Shown: piece after piece, positions 36,010 to 44,868 of the stretch
Layout of the letters: each line of letters opens with the position of its first letter
How positions within the stretch are numbered: position 1 is the first letter of the stretch
Assembly: GCA_963758555.1 (NCBI GenBank)
Contig: CAVWVW010000003.1
Coordinates: 1,054,001-1,118,000, forward strand
Reading direction: 5' to 3'
DNA: 64,000 nt
Origin: CAIUMH01 sp963758555
Lineage (GTDB): Bacteria > Actinomycetota > Acidimicrobiia > Acidimicrobiales > RAAP-2
Made by a program: the position numbers and the translations under genes
Notes under the pieces: generated by a model
What the model saw: the letters and a program-made list of their open reading frames with translations, nothing else
What the model was told of the DNA's origin: nothing
Databases searched by the model: none

Positions 36010-36945
36010 TCAGCTCGTGGCCCCGTTGATCGAGACCGACTGGACCGCACCGGACTCGACGCCCCACTTCTTCAAGATCGTCGTGTAGACGCCGTTGGCC
36101 ATCAGATGGCTCACCGCCGCAGCGATCGCGGGAGCCATGCCGTTGTTCTTCGGTGTGGCGATGCCGTAGGGAGCGACGTTGAAGGCCTCGCCCGAGAGGG
36201 CGAAGGCACCACCAGACTGGGCCACCACGTAGCCCGCGACCTGCGAGTCGGCGAAGCCGACGTCAGCGCGGCCGGAGCTGACTGCCAGGTTGACCGCGGT
36301 CTGGGTCGGGAAGCTCAGCACCGAGACTGCCGACTTGCCCGCCTTCTGGCAGGTGGTGTCGGCTGTCTTGGCATCGGTCTCCTCCACGGTGCCGGTCTCT
36401 ACGGCCACGGAGTGGCCACAGAGCGAGGCGGTCGAGGAGAACGTCGTCGACGAGCCTGACTTCACGTAGAAGGCCTCACCAGCCTGGAAGTAGTCGACGA
36501 AGTCGACGACCTCTTGGCGAGCTTTGGTGTCGGTGAAGGACGAGAGACCGACGTCATACTTGCCAGCCTGGAGTCCCGGGATGATGGCGTCGAAGGTGAC
36601 GTTCTTGAGGATCGGCGTCAGACCCATGGTCTGAGCGATGGCCTTCCCGAGGTCGGCATCCATGCCGATGATGTCGGTCGAGCCAGGGGCGGTGAACTCA
36701 TCGGGCGGGTAGGTGGCGTCCATGGCGAAGGTGACCTGGCCTGACTGGGTGACTGCCGCCGGGACCAGCTCCGCTACCGCGGCAACCTTCGACTGGGTCG
36801 GGATGGGGGTTGAGGGAAGCGTGGTGGTGGTGGAAGTCGACGAGCTCGAAGAACCAGACGAGCACGCAGCCGCCACCAAGGCGACGGCGACGAGCGCCGC
36901 ACCCAACGATGCTCGGCCGAGGGTCCTCCGGTTGGTGCCTTCCAT
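36010..36945 (-). CDS. Amino-acid ABC importer, solute-binding lipoprotein
   Basis: 311 residues. The ATG at 36945 follows AACGAGGAGGAAG. A lipoprotein signal ends in LVAAACSSG, so the mature N-terminal Cys is lipid-anchored, followed by a Ser/Thr linker. The binding domain begins QVTFAMDATYPPDEF and has IIGMDADLGKAIAQTMGL, FDAIIPGLQAGKYDVGLSSFTDT, SVAVETGTVEE and GIATPKNNG, standard for family-3 binding proteins of polar amino acids. It is first in the operon with permease and ATPase. The ligand is unknown. Confidence 0.92.
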   Translation of the reverse strand: MEGTNRRTLGRASLGAALVAVALVAAACSSGSSSSSTSTTTTLPSTPIPTQSKVAAVAELVPAAVTQSGQVTFAMDATYPPDEFTAPGSTDIIGMDADLGKAIAQTMGLTPILKNVTFDAIIPGLQAGKYDVGLSSFTDTKARQEVVDFVDYFQAGEAFYVKSGSSTTFSSTASLCGHSVAVETGTVEETDAKTADTTCQKAGKSAVSVLSFPTQTAVNLAVSSGRADVGFADSQVAGYVVAQSGGAFALSGEAFNVAPYGIATPKNNGMAPAIAAAVSHLMANGVYTTILKKWGVESGAVQSVSINGATS

Positions 36946-37059
36946 GAGCTTCCTCCTCGTTGGACGTTCGGGTAAGTCTCGCACGATCGACGGCCATCGG
37001 GCGAGTTGAGCGCACCGCTCGCACCGCGTCGACTGGCTGGCGCGCCTCGAGCCCTCTGC

Positions 37060-37998
37060 TCAGGGAGCGAGCGCCACTTTGATCGCGCTGCCCAGTCGCT
37101 CGAGCGCCGCGTGACCGGCCTGCAAGCCGCCAAGGCACAGGTAGCCGTGGATGAGGCTCGACTCGTCGAGGAGCTCGACGCTGACCCCTGAGCCCTGGAG
37201 CAGGCCCACGAGGGCGAAGCCCTCATCGCGAAGGGGATCGAAGCCAGCCACCGTGACGATCGACGGTGGGGCCGCCTTGAGGTCGACCGAGAGCAGCGGC
37301 GACAGGCGCCGATCGGCCTTGTCCTGGTCGGGCTCAAGGTACTGCTCGAAGTAGTAGGCCATGTCATCTCTCGTGAGCCCGAAGCGAAGATCGAAGTCAT
37401 GCCGTGACTCGGTGACGAGCTCTGGTCCAAGAGACGGATAGCAGAGGATCTGGAGCGCTGGGGCCAGCTGGTCCCGACCGACCTCGAGCGCGGCAACGAG
37501 CGCCAGGCTCGCGCCCGCCGAGTCTCCGCCGATGGCCACGAGCTCGCTCGACGCGCCGAGATCTGCGGCGTGCTCCAAGGTCCAGCGAAGCGCCGCCGTG
37601 GCGTCGTCGAGCCCGGCGGGGAACCGGTGCTCGGGGGCCAAGCGATACTCGACAGCCAAGAACCGCTGGCCCGAGAGCTCGACGAGGTGTCGCAGCGCCC
37701 GGTCGTGGGACTCGATGCCTCCTTGGATCCAGCCACCGCCGTGGAGCCACAGCACGAGGCCACAGCGAGGTGCGGGTGCGCTCGGCACGTAGAGGCGGGC
37801 TCGAAGTGGCCCCGCCGCACCGGTGACCACCAGCTCCTCGGTGGAGCCGACCTCAGGCGGCTGTGGATCGAAGAGCCCTGTGGTGACCGGGTAGCTCGCC
37901 CGAGCTTCGCTGAGGGGGGTCGCTCGAGCGCCCGGAGCGCCGCTTCGGAGCCAGTCGTCGAGGGCTTCTTGCACCTCGTGATCGAGCTCCACCGACAC
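37060..37998 (-). CDS. Alpha/beta-hydrolase esterase/lipase (HSL family)
   Basis: About 312 residues. The hormone-sensitive-lipase group is shown by the oxyanion motif LWLHGGGWIQGGIESHD, the nucleophile elbow IGGDSAGASLAL, SPLLSVDLKAAPPSIVTVAGFDPLRDEG (catalytic Asp) and SLIHGYLCLGG (catalytic His). It hydrolyses acyl esters of small or medium chain. The open frame begins at 38121, but family members start close to VELDHEVQEALD, so I place the start at a GTG at 37998. Confidence 0.88.
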   Translation of the reverse strand: MSVELDHEVQEALDDWLRSGAPGARATPLSEARASYPVTTGLFDPQPPEVGSTEELVVTGAAGPLRARLYVPSAPAPRCGLVLWLHGGGWIQGGIESHDRALRHLVELSGQRFLAVEYRLAPEHRFPAGLDDATAALRWTLEHAADLGASSELVAIGGDSAGASLALVAALEVGRDQLAPALQILCYPSLGPELVTESRHDFDLRFGLTRDDMAYYFEQYLEPDQDKADRRLSPLLSVDLKAAPPSIVTVAGFDPLRDEGFALVGLLQGSGVSVELLDESSLIHGYLCLGGLQAGHAALERLGSAIKVALAP

Positions 37999-38165
37999 CC
38001 CTTTCCTTTCCAGCGAGCCTAGGTCGTCGAGGTCGGCCCGGCGGAGAGGCCATCGTGAGCTCAGGGCGCGTGCCGCGATGTGGCCACTCGACGCGCCTGG
38101 TGAGGAGTCGATCGTTGCCACCAGCTGCCTGAGACACCGACGAAGCCCCGCCTCGCGCTGGCTGG

Positions 38166-38483
38166 GTGCTCTTTGGGCTGATCGCGGTGGCCTCCGTCGC
38201 CACCTTGAACCTGGCGATGGCCAACGTGGCGCTCCCCGACATCGGCAAGGCGTTCCAAGCCAGCCAGACCGGCTTGAACCTGGTCAGCCTGGGCGTCTCG
38301 CTGGGGCTGGCTGGGCGTCTCGCTGGGGCTGGCTGGCACCGTGCTCTACCTCGGCGCCATCACGATCGCTACGGGCCCAAGATGCACTGGGGCCTCGGGA
38401 TGTTGAGGAGCGTCCCGAGGAAGGAGCAAGAGCACCAGCTGCTCGAGAGCCACGAGCGCCAGGACGCCGTCGCTACGAGCTGA
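38166..38483 (+). pseudogene. Remnant of a DHA2 MFS exporter (N-terminal part only)
   Basis: GWVLFGLIAVASVATLNLAMANVALPDIGKAFQASQTGLNLVSLGVSLGLA is a clear first-helix region of a DHA2 exporter. A 22-bp tandem duplication then shifts the frame. Beyond it, after a further change of frame, DRYGPKMHWGLGML matches motif A and the third helix. Sequence after about 38410 no longer resembles a transporter, and the convergent MMPL gene follows. More than 400 residues are missing, so sequencing error alone cannot explain it. It is probably a deletion remnant. Confidence 0.75.
38289..38334. repeat. 22-bp tandem duplication within the MFS remnant
   Basis: The unit gggcgtctcgctggggct plus ggct (38291-38312) is repeated exactly at 38313-38334, and the flanking ct also matches. 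A 22-base insertion is out of frame. Removing one copy restores the reading VSLGLAGTVLYLGAI, the expected second-helix region of the exporter, so the duplication is secondary to the original gene. Confidence 0.9.
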
Positions 38484-40677
38484 CGTCCTCGAGATCGGGA
38501 CTCAGCGCGCTGACGGGGTCATCGCTCGGATCCACCGAGAGCCTGGGCGTGATCCGATCGAGCCAGCGCGGGTACCACCAGTTGGCCTTGCCCAGCATCT
38601 GCATGACCGCCGGCACGATGGCCATCCGGATGAAGAGCGCGTCGACCGCCACCCCGACCGCCAGGCCGACGCCGAACTCCTTGATGACCAGCAGGCCACC
38701 GAAGATGAACGAGCCGAAGACCAAGATCATGATCAGCGCGGCGGCCGTGATGGTCTTGCCGGTCGCCGCCAAGCCGTTTCGAACTGCCGTGGCGTTGTCG
38801 CCGCTCTTCAGGTACTCCTCGTGGATGCGGGAGACCAAGAAGACCTCGTAGTCCATGGAGAGCCCGAAGAGGATGGCGAACATCATCACCGGGATGAAGA
38901 ACTCGATGGGGCCTTGTCTGCTCACACCGAAGACCCCACCTAAGACCCCGTGCTGGAACACGGCAGTCATCGCGCCGTAGGCCGCCCCGATCGAGAGCAG
39001 GTTCATCGCCGCAGCAGTCAAGGGGATCAGGATCGATCGGAAGACCGCTGCTAAGAGCAGGAAGGAGAAGAGCACCACGATCCCGACGAACAGCGGCAGC
39101 TTGGACGAGAGCACGTCTGAGTAGTCGACGAACGCCGCCGTGATGCCGCCGACGAGCACCGAGACACCGGTCCCCTTTGTTGCCGCGGGCAAGGTGGTCG
39201 AGCGCAGCGTCTGGACGAGCGTCGTCGTCGCGGCAGCCTGGGGCGACGTGGTCGGGAAGACCTGCGCCAGCATGACGGTCTTGCCATCCTTGGCTGGCAG
39301 CGCGATCGCCTTGGTGGTCGTGGCCACGCCTGGGGCGCTCGCCACCTTGTCGACGGCCTGCGTGAAAGCCTCTTGCTCTTGGGGGCTGGTGGTCACCGCC
39401 ACCAGCTGGAGAGGGCCGTTGAACCCTGAGCCGAAGCCCTGGGCCAAGAGGTCGTACGCCGTCCGTGTGGTCGTTCCTGCCGCATCGTTGCCCTGGTCGG
39501 CGTTGCCTAAGCGCATACCGAAGAAGGGAGCGGCGAGCAGCGCCACGACCACCAGGGCCAGGAGCGCCGGGATGAGGGGTCGCCTTTGGATGAAAGCAGC
39601 CCAGCGCGGCCAGAAGCCCTTGGACCCGGCTCCGACGATGCGAGGCCCGTCGGTCGCCAGGCTCTTGCGCTGGCGACGGCTGAGCACCCTGGGTCCGATG
39701 AACGCCAAGAGTGCCGGGATGAAGGTCAGCGCCGCGAGCATCGTGAAAGCGACGCCGATCGAGGCAGCGACGGCCAGGCCGACGAGGAAGCCCACCTGCA
39801 GGACCAGCATTCCGAGGAGGGCGATGCAGACGATGACGCCGGCGAAGAGCACGGCGCGCCCAGAGGTGTCCACGGCAGTGATGATCGAGTCCTCGGTGCT
39901 CCGACCGGCCATCAACCCCTGTCGATGTCGAGTGACGATGAAGAGGGCGTAGTCGATGCCGACGCCGAGCCCGATCAAGAGGACCACCTGGTCAGCGAAC
40001 GTCGGCACGTTCAAGGCGTGGCTGGCTAGCGCGATGACTCCTGTCGCGGTCCCAAGTGACAGCACGGCTGAGATCAGCGGCAGACCGGCCGCGAAGATCG
40101 AGCCGAAGACGATCAGCAGCACGATCAGGGCGAGGACGATCCCTGGCAGCTCTCCGCTCGACTTCTGCGGCAACGAGAGCTCAGCGAGCTGGCCAGAGAC
40201 GGCGATCTTGACGTCGTGATTCGCAGGGGCGGTGGCGATGGCCACGAACTTGTCGGCTTGCTTGTTTGAGATCGCTGTTGCTTGGACCGAGAACGTCACG
40301 GTGGCGTAGGCCACGCGACCGTTCTTCGAGATCTGGTTGCTCGCACCTGGTTCGTACGGCGAGGAGACTTGCCCCACTTTGGGGAACGACTCGATCTTGG
40401 CAAGCATCGGCTCGATGACTGCCTTGACAGAGGGGTCGGTGACGGATTGGCCGGCGGGCACGGCGAAGACGATCCGCTCAACGTCTCCGGAGACCTGAGG
40501 GCTCGCTGCCTTCAGGATGTCGTAGGCGTCAGAGGACTGGGTGCCGGGCAGCTCGAAGTTGTTCTTGAACGCGGAGCCGATCGTCTGGGAGAGGAAGGTC
40601 ACGACGAGGAGGGCCAGCACCCAGGTGACGATGGTGGCAGTGCGATGGCGCACACACCAGCTAGCGAGCTTCTTCAC
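38473..40677 (-). CDS. MMPL-family membrane transporter
   Basis: About 734 residues with the MMPL plan: one helix, an extracytoplasmic domain and a five-helix bundle, twice. The signatures are GLGVGIDYALFIVTRHRQGL in the first half and GLSMDYEVFLVSRIHEEYLKSG in the second. It parallels the MMPL protein at 11987 in length and motifs (QGPIEFFIPVMMFAILFGLSMDYEVFL against PGPILSFLPIILLGILFGLAMDYEVFL) but is clearly not a recent copy. The GTG at 40677, 9 bases after GAGGAG, puts the first helix near the N-terminus (KKLASWCVRHRTATIVTW). The substrate is probably a lipid or drug. Confidence 0.93.
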   Translation of the reverse strand: MKKLASWCVRHRTATIVTWVLALLVVTFLSQTIGSAFKNNFELPGTQSSDAYDILKAASPQVSGDVERIVFAVPAGQSVTDPSVKAVIEPMLAKIESFPKVGQVSSPYEPGASNQISKNGRVAYATVTFSVQATAISNKQADKFVAIATAPANHDVKIAVSGQLAELSLPQKSSGELPGIVLALIVLLIVFGSIFAAGLPLISAVLSLGTATGVIALASHALNVPTFADQVVLLIGLGVGIDYALFIVTRHRQGLMAGRSTEDSIITAVDTSGRAVLFAGVIVCIALLGMLVLQVGFLVGLAVAASIGVAFTMLAALTFIPALLAFIGPRVLSRRQRKSLATDGPRIVGAGSKGFWPRWAAFIQRRPLIPALLALVVVALLAAPFFGMRLGNADQGNDAAGTTTRTAYDLLAQGFGSGFNGPLQLVAVTTSPQEQEAFTQAVDKVASAPGVATTTKAIALPAKDGKTVMLAQVFPTTSPQAAATTTLVQTLRSTTLPAATKGTGVSVLVGGITAAFVDYSDVLSSKLPLFVGIVVLFSFLLLAAVFRSILIPLTAAAMNLLSIGAAYGAMTAVFQHGVLGGVFGVSRQGPIEFFIPVMMFAILFGLSMDYEVFLVSRIHEEYLKSGDNATAVRNGLAATGKTITAAALIMILVFGSFIFGGLLVIKEFGVGLAVGVAVDALFIRMAIVPAVMQMLGKANWWYPRWLDRITPRLSVDPSDDPVSALSPDLEDVSS

Positions 40678-40791
40678 CTCGGGCTGCTCCTCGGATCGAT
40701 GGGGTGGCGCTCTCACGAGCGAGACACCACGAAGGGACACGAGACTATCGTCACGTGACCCCCGTGACGAGCGGCCGGAAAAGCCCTCTGC

Positions 40792-42090
40792 TCAGCCCAC
40801 TCCGAGGTCAGCGCCGCCGAGATCGATCTCCCGCACCTCGGGGGTCGCCACGTCGAGCACCCGATCTGAGCGCGGCACGCGCAAAGCGGTGAAGATCGCC
40901 GGTCGGACCAGGGCCAGGATGCCAAGGATCGCCGCCAGAGCCAGCCCTGAGAGCACGGTGACCAGCCGAACGCCGATCAGCTGGCCCACCGCGCCTTCGA
41001 CGACGAGCCCGAGGGGATAGAGCGTGCCGAGCGCCATCATGTAGAGGCTGAGCACGCGAGCTCGAGAGGCCTCAGGCGCCCGCATCTGGACGACGCCGTT
41101 GAGGCCAGACAGGATGCCGATGTACATCGCCCCCACGAGGCACAGGCACAGGGCGGTCAGCACCAGCAGCGGCGAGGCGCCGTAGAGCACGATCGCCACG
41201 CAGAAGCCGAACAGCGACCCGATGACGACGACGTGCTGGCCCCGTCGCTTGGCCAAGGGGGCGATCGCCAGGGCGCCGACCACGGCACCGATCCCTTGTG
41301 CGGTGGTCAGGATCGCCGGCCCGCCGACCTTCTCGTGGAGCCCGTTGATGGCGAGGGCTGGGATCAGCCCGATGAAGGGTGAGCCCAAGAAGCCCACGAT
41401 CCCTATGAGGATGATCGCCGAGCGGCAGCCAGGCTCTCGGGCCGCGATCCGAGCGCCGTCTCGCAGCCGCTCGAGCGTGGACTCGCCGGTCTGCACTCGC
41501 TCACGGGCGGGCAGCGTGACGAAGAGCAGGGCGATGATCACCGCCGTGAACGAGATGGCGTTGATCGAGAACGCCACCGCGGGCGACCAGAGCACCAAGA
41601 TCAGCCCGGCCATGGCCGGTCCGAGGATCCGGCCCATGTTCCACTGGGCGGACGACAGCGAGATCGCCGCCAAGAGATCGTCGCGCTCGACGAGATCGGG
41701 GAGCATCGCTTGATACGCAGGGAAGCCGAGGGCTCCTGCTGCCCCTCCGACGAAGGAGAGGAGGACCAGTGACCACGAGGGATCGTCGTGGAGACCCACC
41801 ATGACAGCCAAGAGCGTGGCGAAGGCTGCCTCCATGATGGTGGTGGCGATCAGCCAGCGCCGTCGATCAAGGCGGTCAGCGAGGACCCCGCCGATCGGCG
41901 CGAGCACACCCATGGGGAGAAAGCCGGCGGCCAAGACCAGCGCGGTCCACAGCGTGTTGTGCGTGGTGGTCGTCACCAGGGTCCCGAGCGCCACGGTCTG
42001 GATCCACGAGCCGACGTTGGAGATGAGCGCCGATGACCAGACGAGGGCGAAGTTCCGAGAACCGAGCGGGCGCAGCGACGAGAAGGCCAC
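40792..42090 (-). CDS. MFS transporter of the EntS/MFS_3 type
   Basis: About 432 residues and 12 helices. The pattern SRNFALVWSSALISNVGSWIQTVALGTLVTTTT, PIGGVLADRLDRRRWLIATTIMEAAFATLLAV, GFPAYQAMLPDLVERDDLLAAISLSSAQWNMGRILGPAMAGLIL and REPGCRSAIILIGIVGFLGSPFIGLIPALA is typical of enterobactin-exporter-like MFS_3 proteins. The GTG at 42090 gives the family-like start VAFSSLRPLGSRNF. An open frame reaches 42255. The substrate is unknown. Confidence 0.85.
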   Translation of the reverse strand: MAFSSLRPLGSRNFALVWSSALISNVGSWIQTVALGTLVTTTTHNTLWTALVLAAGFLPMGVLAPIGGVLADRLDRRRWLIATTIMEAAFATLLAVMVGLHDDPSWSLVLLSFVGGAAGALGFPAYQAMLPDLVERDDLLAAISLSSAQWNMGRILGPAMAGLILVLWSPAVAFSINAISFTAVIIALLFVTLPARERVQTGESTLERLRDGARIAAREPGCRSAIILIGIVGFLGSPFIGLIPALAINGLHEKVGGPAILTTAQGIGAVVGALAIAPLAKRRGQHVVVIGSLFGFCVAIVLYGASPLLVLTALCLCLVGAMYIGILSGLNGVVQMRAPEASRARVLSLYMMALGTLYPLGLVVEGAVGQLIGVRLVTVLSGLALAAILGILALVRPAIFTALRVPRSDRVLDVATPEVREIDLGGADLGVG

Positions 42091-42275
42091 CCGCCCTAGC
42101 GTCCGGTGCTCAGGGCACGTCGAGCTGGCGTCGTGAAGCGTCGTCGAGAGCGCACGTGCGAAGGCTACCCATCGACCCTCTCGGATCGAACAGCCCCTTT
42201 CGCCTCTCTGGTCACCTCGAGATCCATGGACGACGGCTCGGGCGTCAAGCGCCATGCCGTGGAAGACTCCTGGCC

Positions 42276-42737
42276 ATGACAGAGCAGCGCATCGAGGTCA
42301 GCCGTCCCATCCGAGCCACCCGACACGCCATCTTCGAGATCATCCGGGATCCGAAGGGCCAGGTTGCCATCGACGCCTCCGGCTCGCTCATGAGCAGCGA
42401 CGACCCGCCGGTGAACGCCGTAGGCGACACCTTCGTCATGCACATGGACCGCGAGGCGATCCATGACTTCGATTTGGGGCTCTACGACGTCACCGTCGAG
42501 ATCACGACGTTCGTGCCCGACGAGGAGCTCGCGTGGACCATCAGCGCCATGGACCGCCGCATCGGACACATCTACGGGTACCGGCTCGAAGACGTCGAGG
42601 ACGCAACGCTGGTGACCTCGTACTGCGACTGGTCGGGGATCCCCGAGGAGTACAAGGCGAGCGGCGTCTTCCCGGTCATCCCCGAGTCGGCACTCCGAGC
42701 CACCTTGGGCATCCTTGCCCGCACCGTGCAGAGCTGA
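42276..42737 (+). CDS. SRPBCC (START-like) domain protein
   Basis: 153 residues beginning MTEQRIEVSRPIRATRHAIFEIIRDPKGQVAIDASGSL, the usual strand-helix start of polyketide-cyclase/START-like lipid-binding proteins. ELAWTISAMDRRIGHIYGYRLEDVEDATLVTSYCDWSG then supplies the later strands. Such proteins bind small hydrophobic ligands; no ligand can be assigned. It stands alone, divergent from the MFS gene and convergent with the tRNA-Gly gene. Confidence 0.8.
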   Translation: MTEQRIEVSRPIRATRHAIFEIIRDPKGQVAIDASGSLMSSDDPPVNAVGDTFVMHMDREAIHDFDLGLYDVTVEITTFVPDEELAWTISAMDRRIGHIYGYRLEDVEDATLVTSYCDWSGIPEEYKASGVFPVIPESALRATLGILARTVQS

Positions 42738-42787
42738 CGAAGCGCACTGCCAACGGGCCGCGCCGGGCACGTTGCGCATCTCTTTGG

Positions 42788-42859
42788 AGCGGACGACGGG
42801 ATTCGAACCCGCGACCCCAACCTTGGCAAGGTTGTGCTCTACCACTGAGCCACGTCCGC
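42788..42859 (-). tRNA. tRNA-Gly (anticodon GCC)
   Basis: On the minus strand the acceptor GCGGACG pairs with CGTCCGC. The D arm is GGCTCAGTGGTAGAGC, the anticodon stem-loop CAACC-TTGCCAA-GGTTG gives GCC, and the T arm is GGGTTCGAATCCC. The discriminator base is T, usual for glycine. CCA is not encoded. A TAGGAT hexamer shortly upstream may be its -10. Confidence 0.97.
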
Positions 42860-42925
42860 GTGACGAGAGGACATCCTACCCTGAGTCCTCGTGGGGTTCA
42901 CACCACAGAGACGACCCGAGGATGC

Positions 42926-44377
42926 TCAGGTGGCGAGGGCCGCGTCGACGGCGAGGCCATCGATGTCCAAGATCGCCGCTGCCTCTTCTTCTAAGAGTTC
43001 TCTGAAGCGATCGATGTCCGGCACTCGCCGAGCGCACGCCAGGACGCCGAGCTCGAGGTAGTCGCAGTAGCTCATCAGCGTGACGTTGATCCCCTGGTTG
43101 AACATGAGGGGTCCGATGGGAGCGACCCGCTCGATCCTCTCCCCCGCGCAGTAGAGCGGTACGGGCGGCCCTGGCACCGAGGAGATGATCACGTTCGCCC
43201 CTGAGGGCAGATGGTCGAAGAGCTCGAAAGCGCTGACCACCTTGCCGGCCAGCGAAGCCAGCGCTGGTCCCGCCGCCTCGGCCATGTCGTTGACCGGATC
43301 GCTCGCAGGCTCAGCGCAAGCCTTGGCTGAGGCGCTCCTCTTGACCACCGCGTCCAGCCGCTCAAGTGGGTCGAGCACCTCTGAGTCGAGGGGCACCAGA
43401 CGAGCCGAGATGCGGTTCCCGAGCTCGCCGGTCGTTCCGGGCACACGGATGTTCACGGGTACGAAGGCCACGAGGTCCTGACCCGGAGCCTGATCACGTT
43501 CGCTGAGCAAGCGACGCAGCGCTCCTCCCGTGATCGAGACGGCGAAGTCCGTCACCGTCCCGCTGTGGCGGCGCGCCGCCTCTTTGACCGCCGGCAAGCT
43601 CAGATGGAGCCTCACGAAGCGTCGTGCGTGGCTGATCGTCCCCGACAGCGCGGTCTGCGGGGCGTCGAGCAGGCCCGCGCCATGGCTCGGTGCACCCGAT
43701 CCCTCGGTGGCCCCCATGACCTCGTCGACGCGCTCGGCGAGACGCTCGAGGCTTGAGCCGATCGCCTCGAGGATGGCACCGGGTCGGCGAAGCAGCTCAG
43801 AGCTCGAGCGCGTCAGCATGTCGAGGGCCGAAGGGATGGGTCCCGCAGGCTCGGGTGCGGGAGGCACCTCGACTGGTCCCGGCGAGGCCTCGAGGTCGAA
43901 GAGCCCGGCGAACTCCGTCACGCCCGCGACGCCGTCGCTCAGCGCGTGGTGCAGCTTGATGACCAGCGCCGTCCTGCCGCCCTCGAGCCCCTCGACCACG
44001 CTGATCTCCCACAGGGGCCGATCAGGTGCCAAGGGCGTCGCCATGATGCGAGCCACCAGGGCTTCAAGCTCGACTGCCGAGCCTGGCGACGGCACCGCTC
44101 TGCGCACCACGTGGAAGGAGAGGTCGAACTCGGGGTCGTCGACCAAGATCGGCTGACCGAGGTCGAAGGGTACCCGGATCACGCGTCGGCGCAAGATGGC
44201 GATGGTGCTGAGACGATCCTCGATTCGCTGGCTGATCTCCTCGAAGCGGACCTGGGCGTCTCGGTCGGGATCGGCCGGCGCGCCGAGCTCGACCACGGCC
44301 CCCATGTGGAGCGGCGCGTTCGCCGCGTCCATGGTCACGAACACGCTGTCGAGCGCACCGAGCGCCTCAGAGTTCAT
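42926..44377 (-). CDS. Wax ester synthase/diacylglycerol acyltransferase (WS/DGAT)
   Basis: 483 residues. The active-site motif is KLHHALSDGVAG (HHxxxDG), with family regions near the N-terminus (ALDSVFVTMDAANAPLHMGAVVEL, RVPFDLGQPILVDDPEFDLSFHV) and C-terminus (ANVIISSVPGPPVPLYCAGERIERVAPIGPLMFNQGINVTLMSYCDYLELG). These enzymes make triacylglycerol and wax-ester storage lipids from acyl-CoA. The ATG overlaps the dut stop (ATGA). An acyl-CoA ligase gene lies close by on the other strand, which would supply substrate. Confidence 0.92.
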   Translation of the reverse strand: MNSEALGALDSVFVTMDAANAPLHMGAVVELGAPADPDRDAQVRFEEISQRIEDRLSTIAILRRRVIRVPFDLGQPILVDDPEFDLSFHVVRRAVPSPGSAVELEALVARIMATPLAPDRPLWEISVVEGLEGGRTALVIKLHHALSDGVAGVTEFAGLFDLEASPGPVEVPPAPEPAGPIPSALDMLTRSSSELLRRPGAILEAIGSSLERLAERVDEVMGATEGSGAPSHGAGLLDAPQTALSGTISHARRFVRLHLSLPAVKEAARRHSGTVTDFAVSITGGALRRLLSERDQAPGQDLVAFVPVNIRVPGTTGELGNRISARLVPLDSEVLDPLERLDAVVKRSASAKACAEPASDPVNDMAEAAGPALASLAGKVVSAFELFDHLPSGANVIISSVPGPPVPLYCAGERIERVAPIGPLMFNQGINVTLMSYCDYLELGVLACARRVPDIDRFRELLEEEAAAILDIDGLAVDAALAT

Positions 44378-44808
44378 CGACCCGTGCTCCCAAAGCCCGC
44401 CACGCTGCGCGCAGAGTCCTCGAGGGTGGCCTCGACGAAGGCGACGTGCTCGATCGCTTGGACGACCAGCTGCGCGATGCGATCGCCCTGCTCGACGACG
44501 TAGGTCTCCTCGGGATCGGTGTTGACCAACAGCACCTTGATCTCACCGCGGTAGCCGGCGTCGATGAGCCCCGGCGTGTTGAGGCACGTGACCCCGTGAC
44601 GAAGGGCCAGACCGCTCCGAGGCTGCACGAACCCGGCGTAGCCCTCAGGGATGGCAAGAGCGATGCCTGTGGGCACCAGCGCTCTGCCCCCTCTCGGTGC
44701 CAAGCTGGCCGAGGATCGTGCCACCAGATCGCATCCCGCATCAGAGGGGTTGGCGTAGCTGGGTCGCACAGCGGAGGGATCCAGCAGCTCGATGGGCACC
44801 GTGACCAT
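44374..44808 (-). CDS. dut: dUTP diphosphatase
   Basis: 144 residues with the five trimeric dUTPase motifs: PSDAGCDLVA, PRSGLALRHGVTCLNTPGLIDAGYRGEIKVLLVNT (motifs 2-3, including the catalytic Asp of IDAGYRGE), EQGDRIAQLVV and the C-terminal Gly-rich FGSTGR. It hydrolyses dUTP to dUMP, supplying dTMP synthesis and keeping uracil out of DNA. TACCCT lies seven bases before the ATG, fitting a leaderless transcript. It is divergent from orn. Confidence 0.96.
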   Translation of the reverse strand: MVTVPIELLDPSAVRPSYANPSDAGCDLVARSSASLAPRGGRALVPTGIALAIPEGYAGFVQPRSGLALRHGVTCLNTPGLIDAGYRGEIKVLLVNTDPEETYVVEQGDRIAQLVVQAIEHVAFVEATLEDSARSVAGFGSTGR

Positions 44809-44868
44809 GAGCCTCAGGGTACCTCCGAGGACGAGACCCTCGCCTCCGGGTCGCTACGCTTCCGGACG

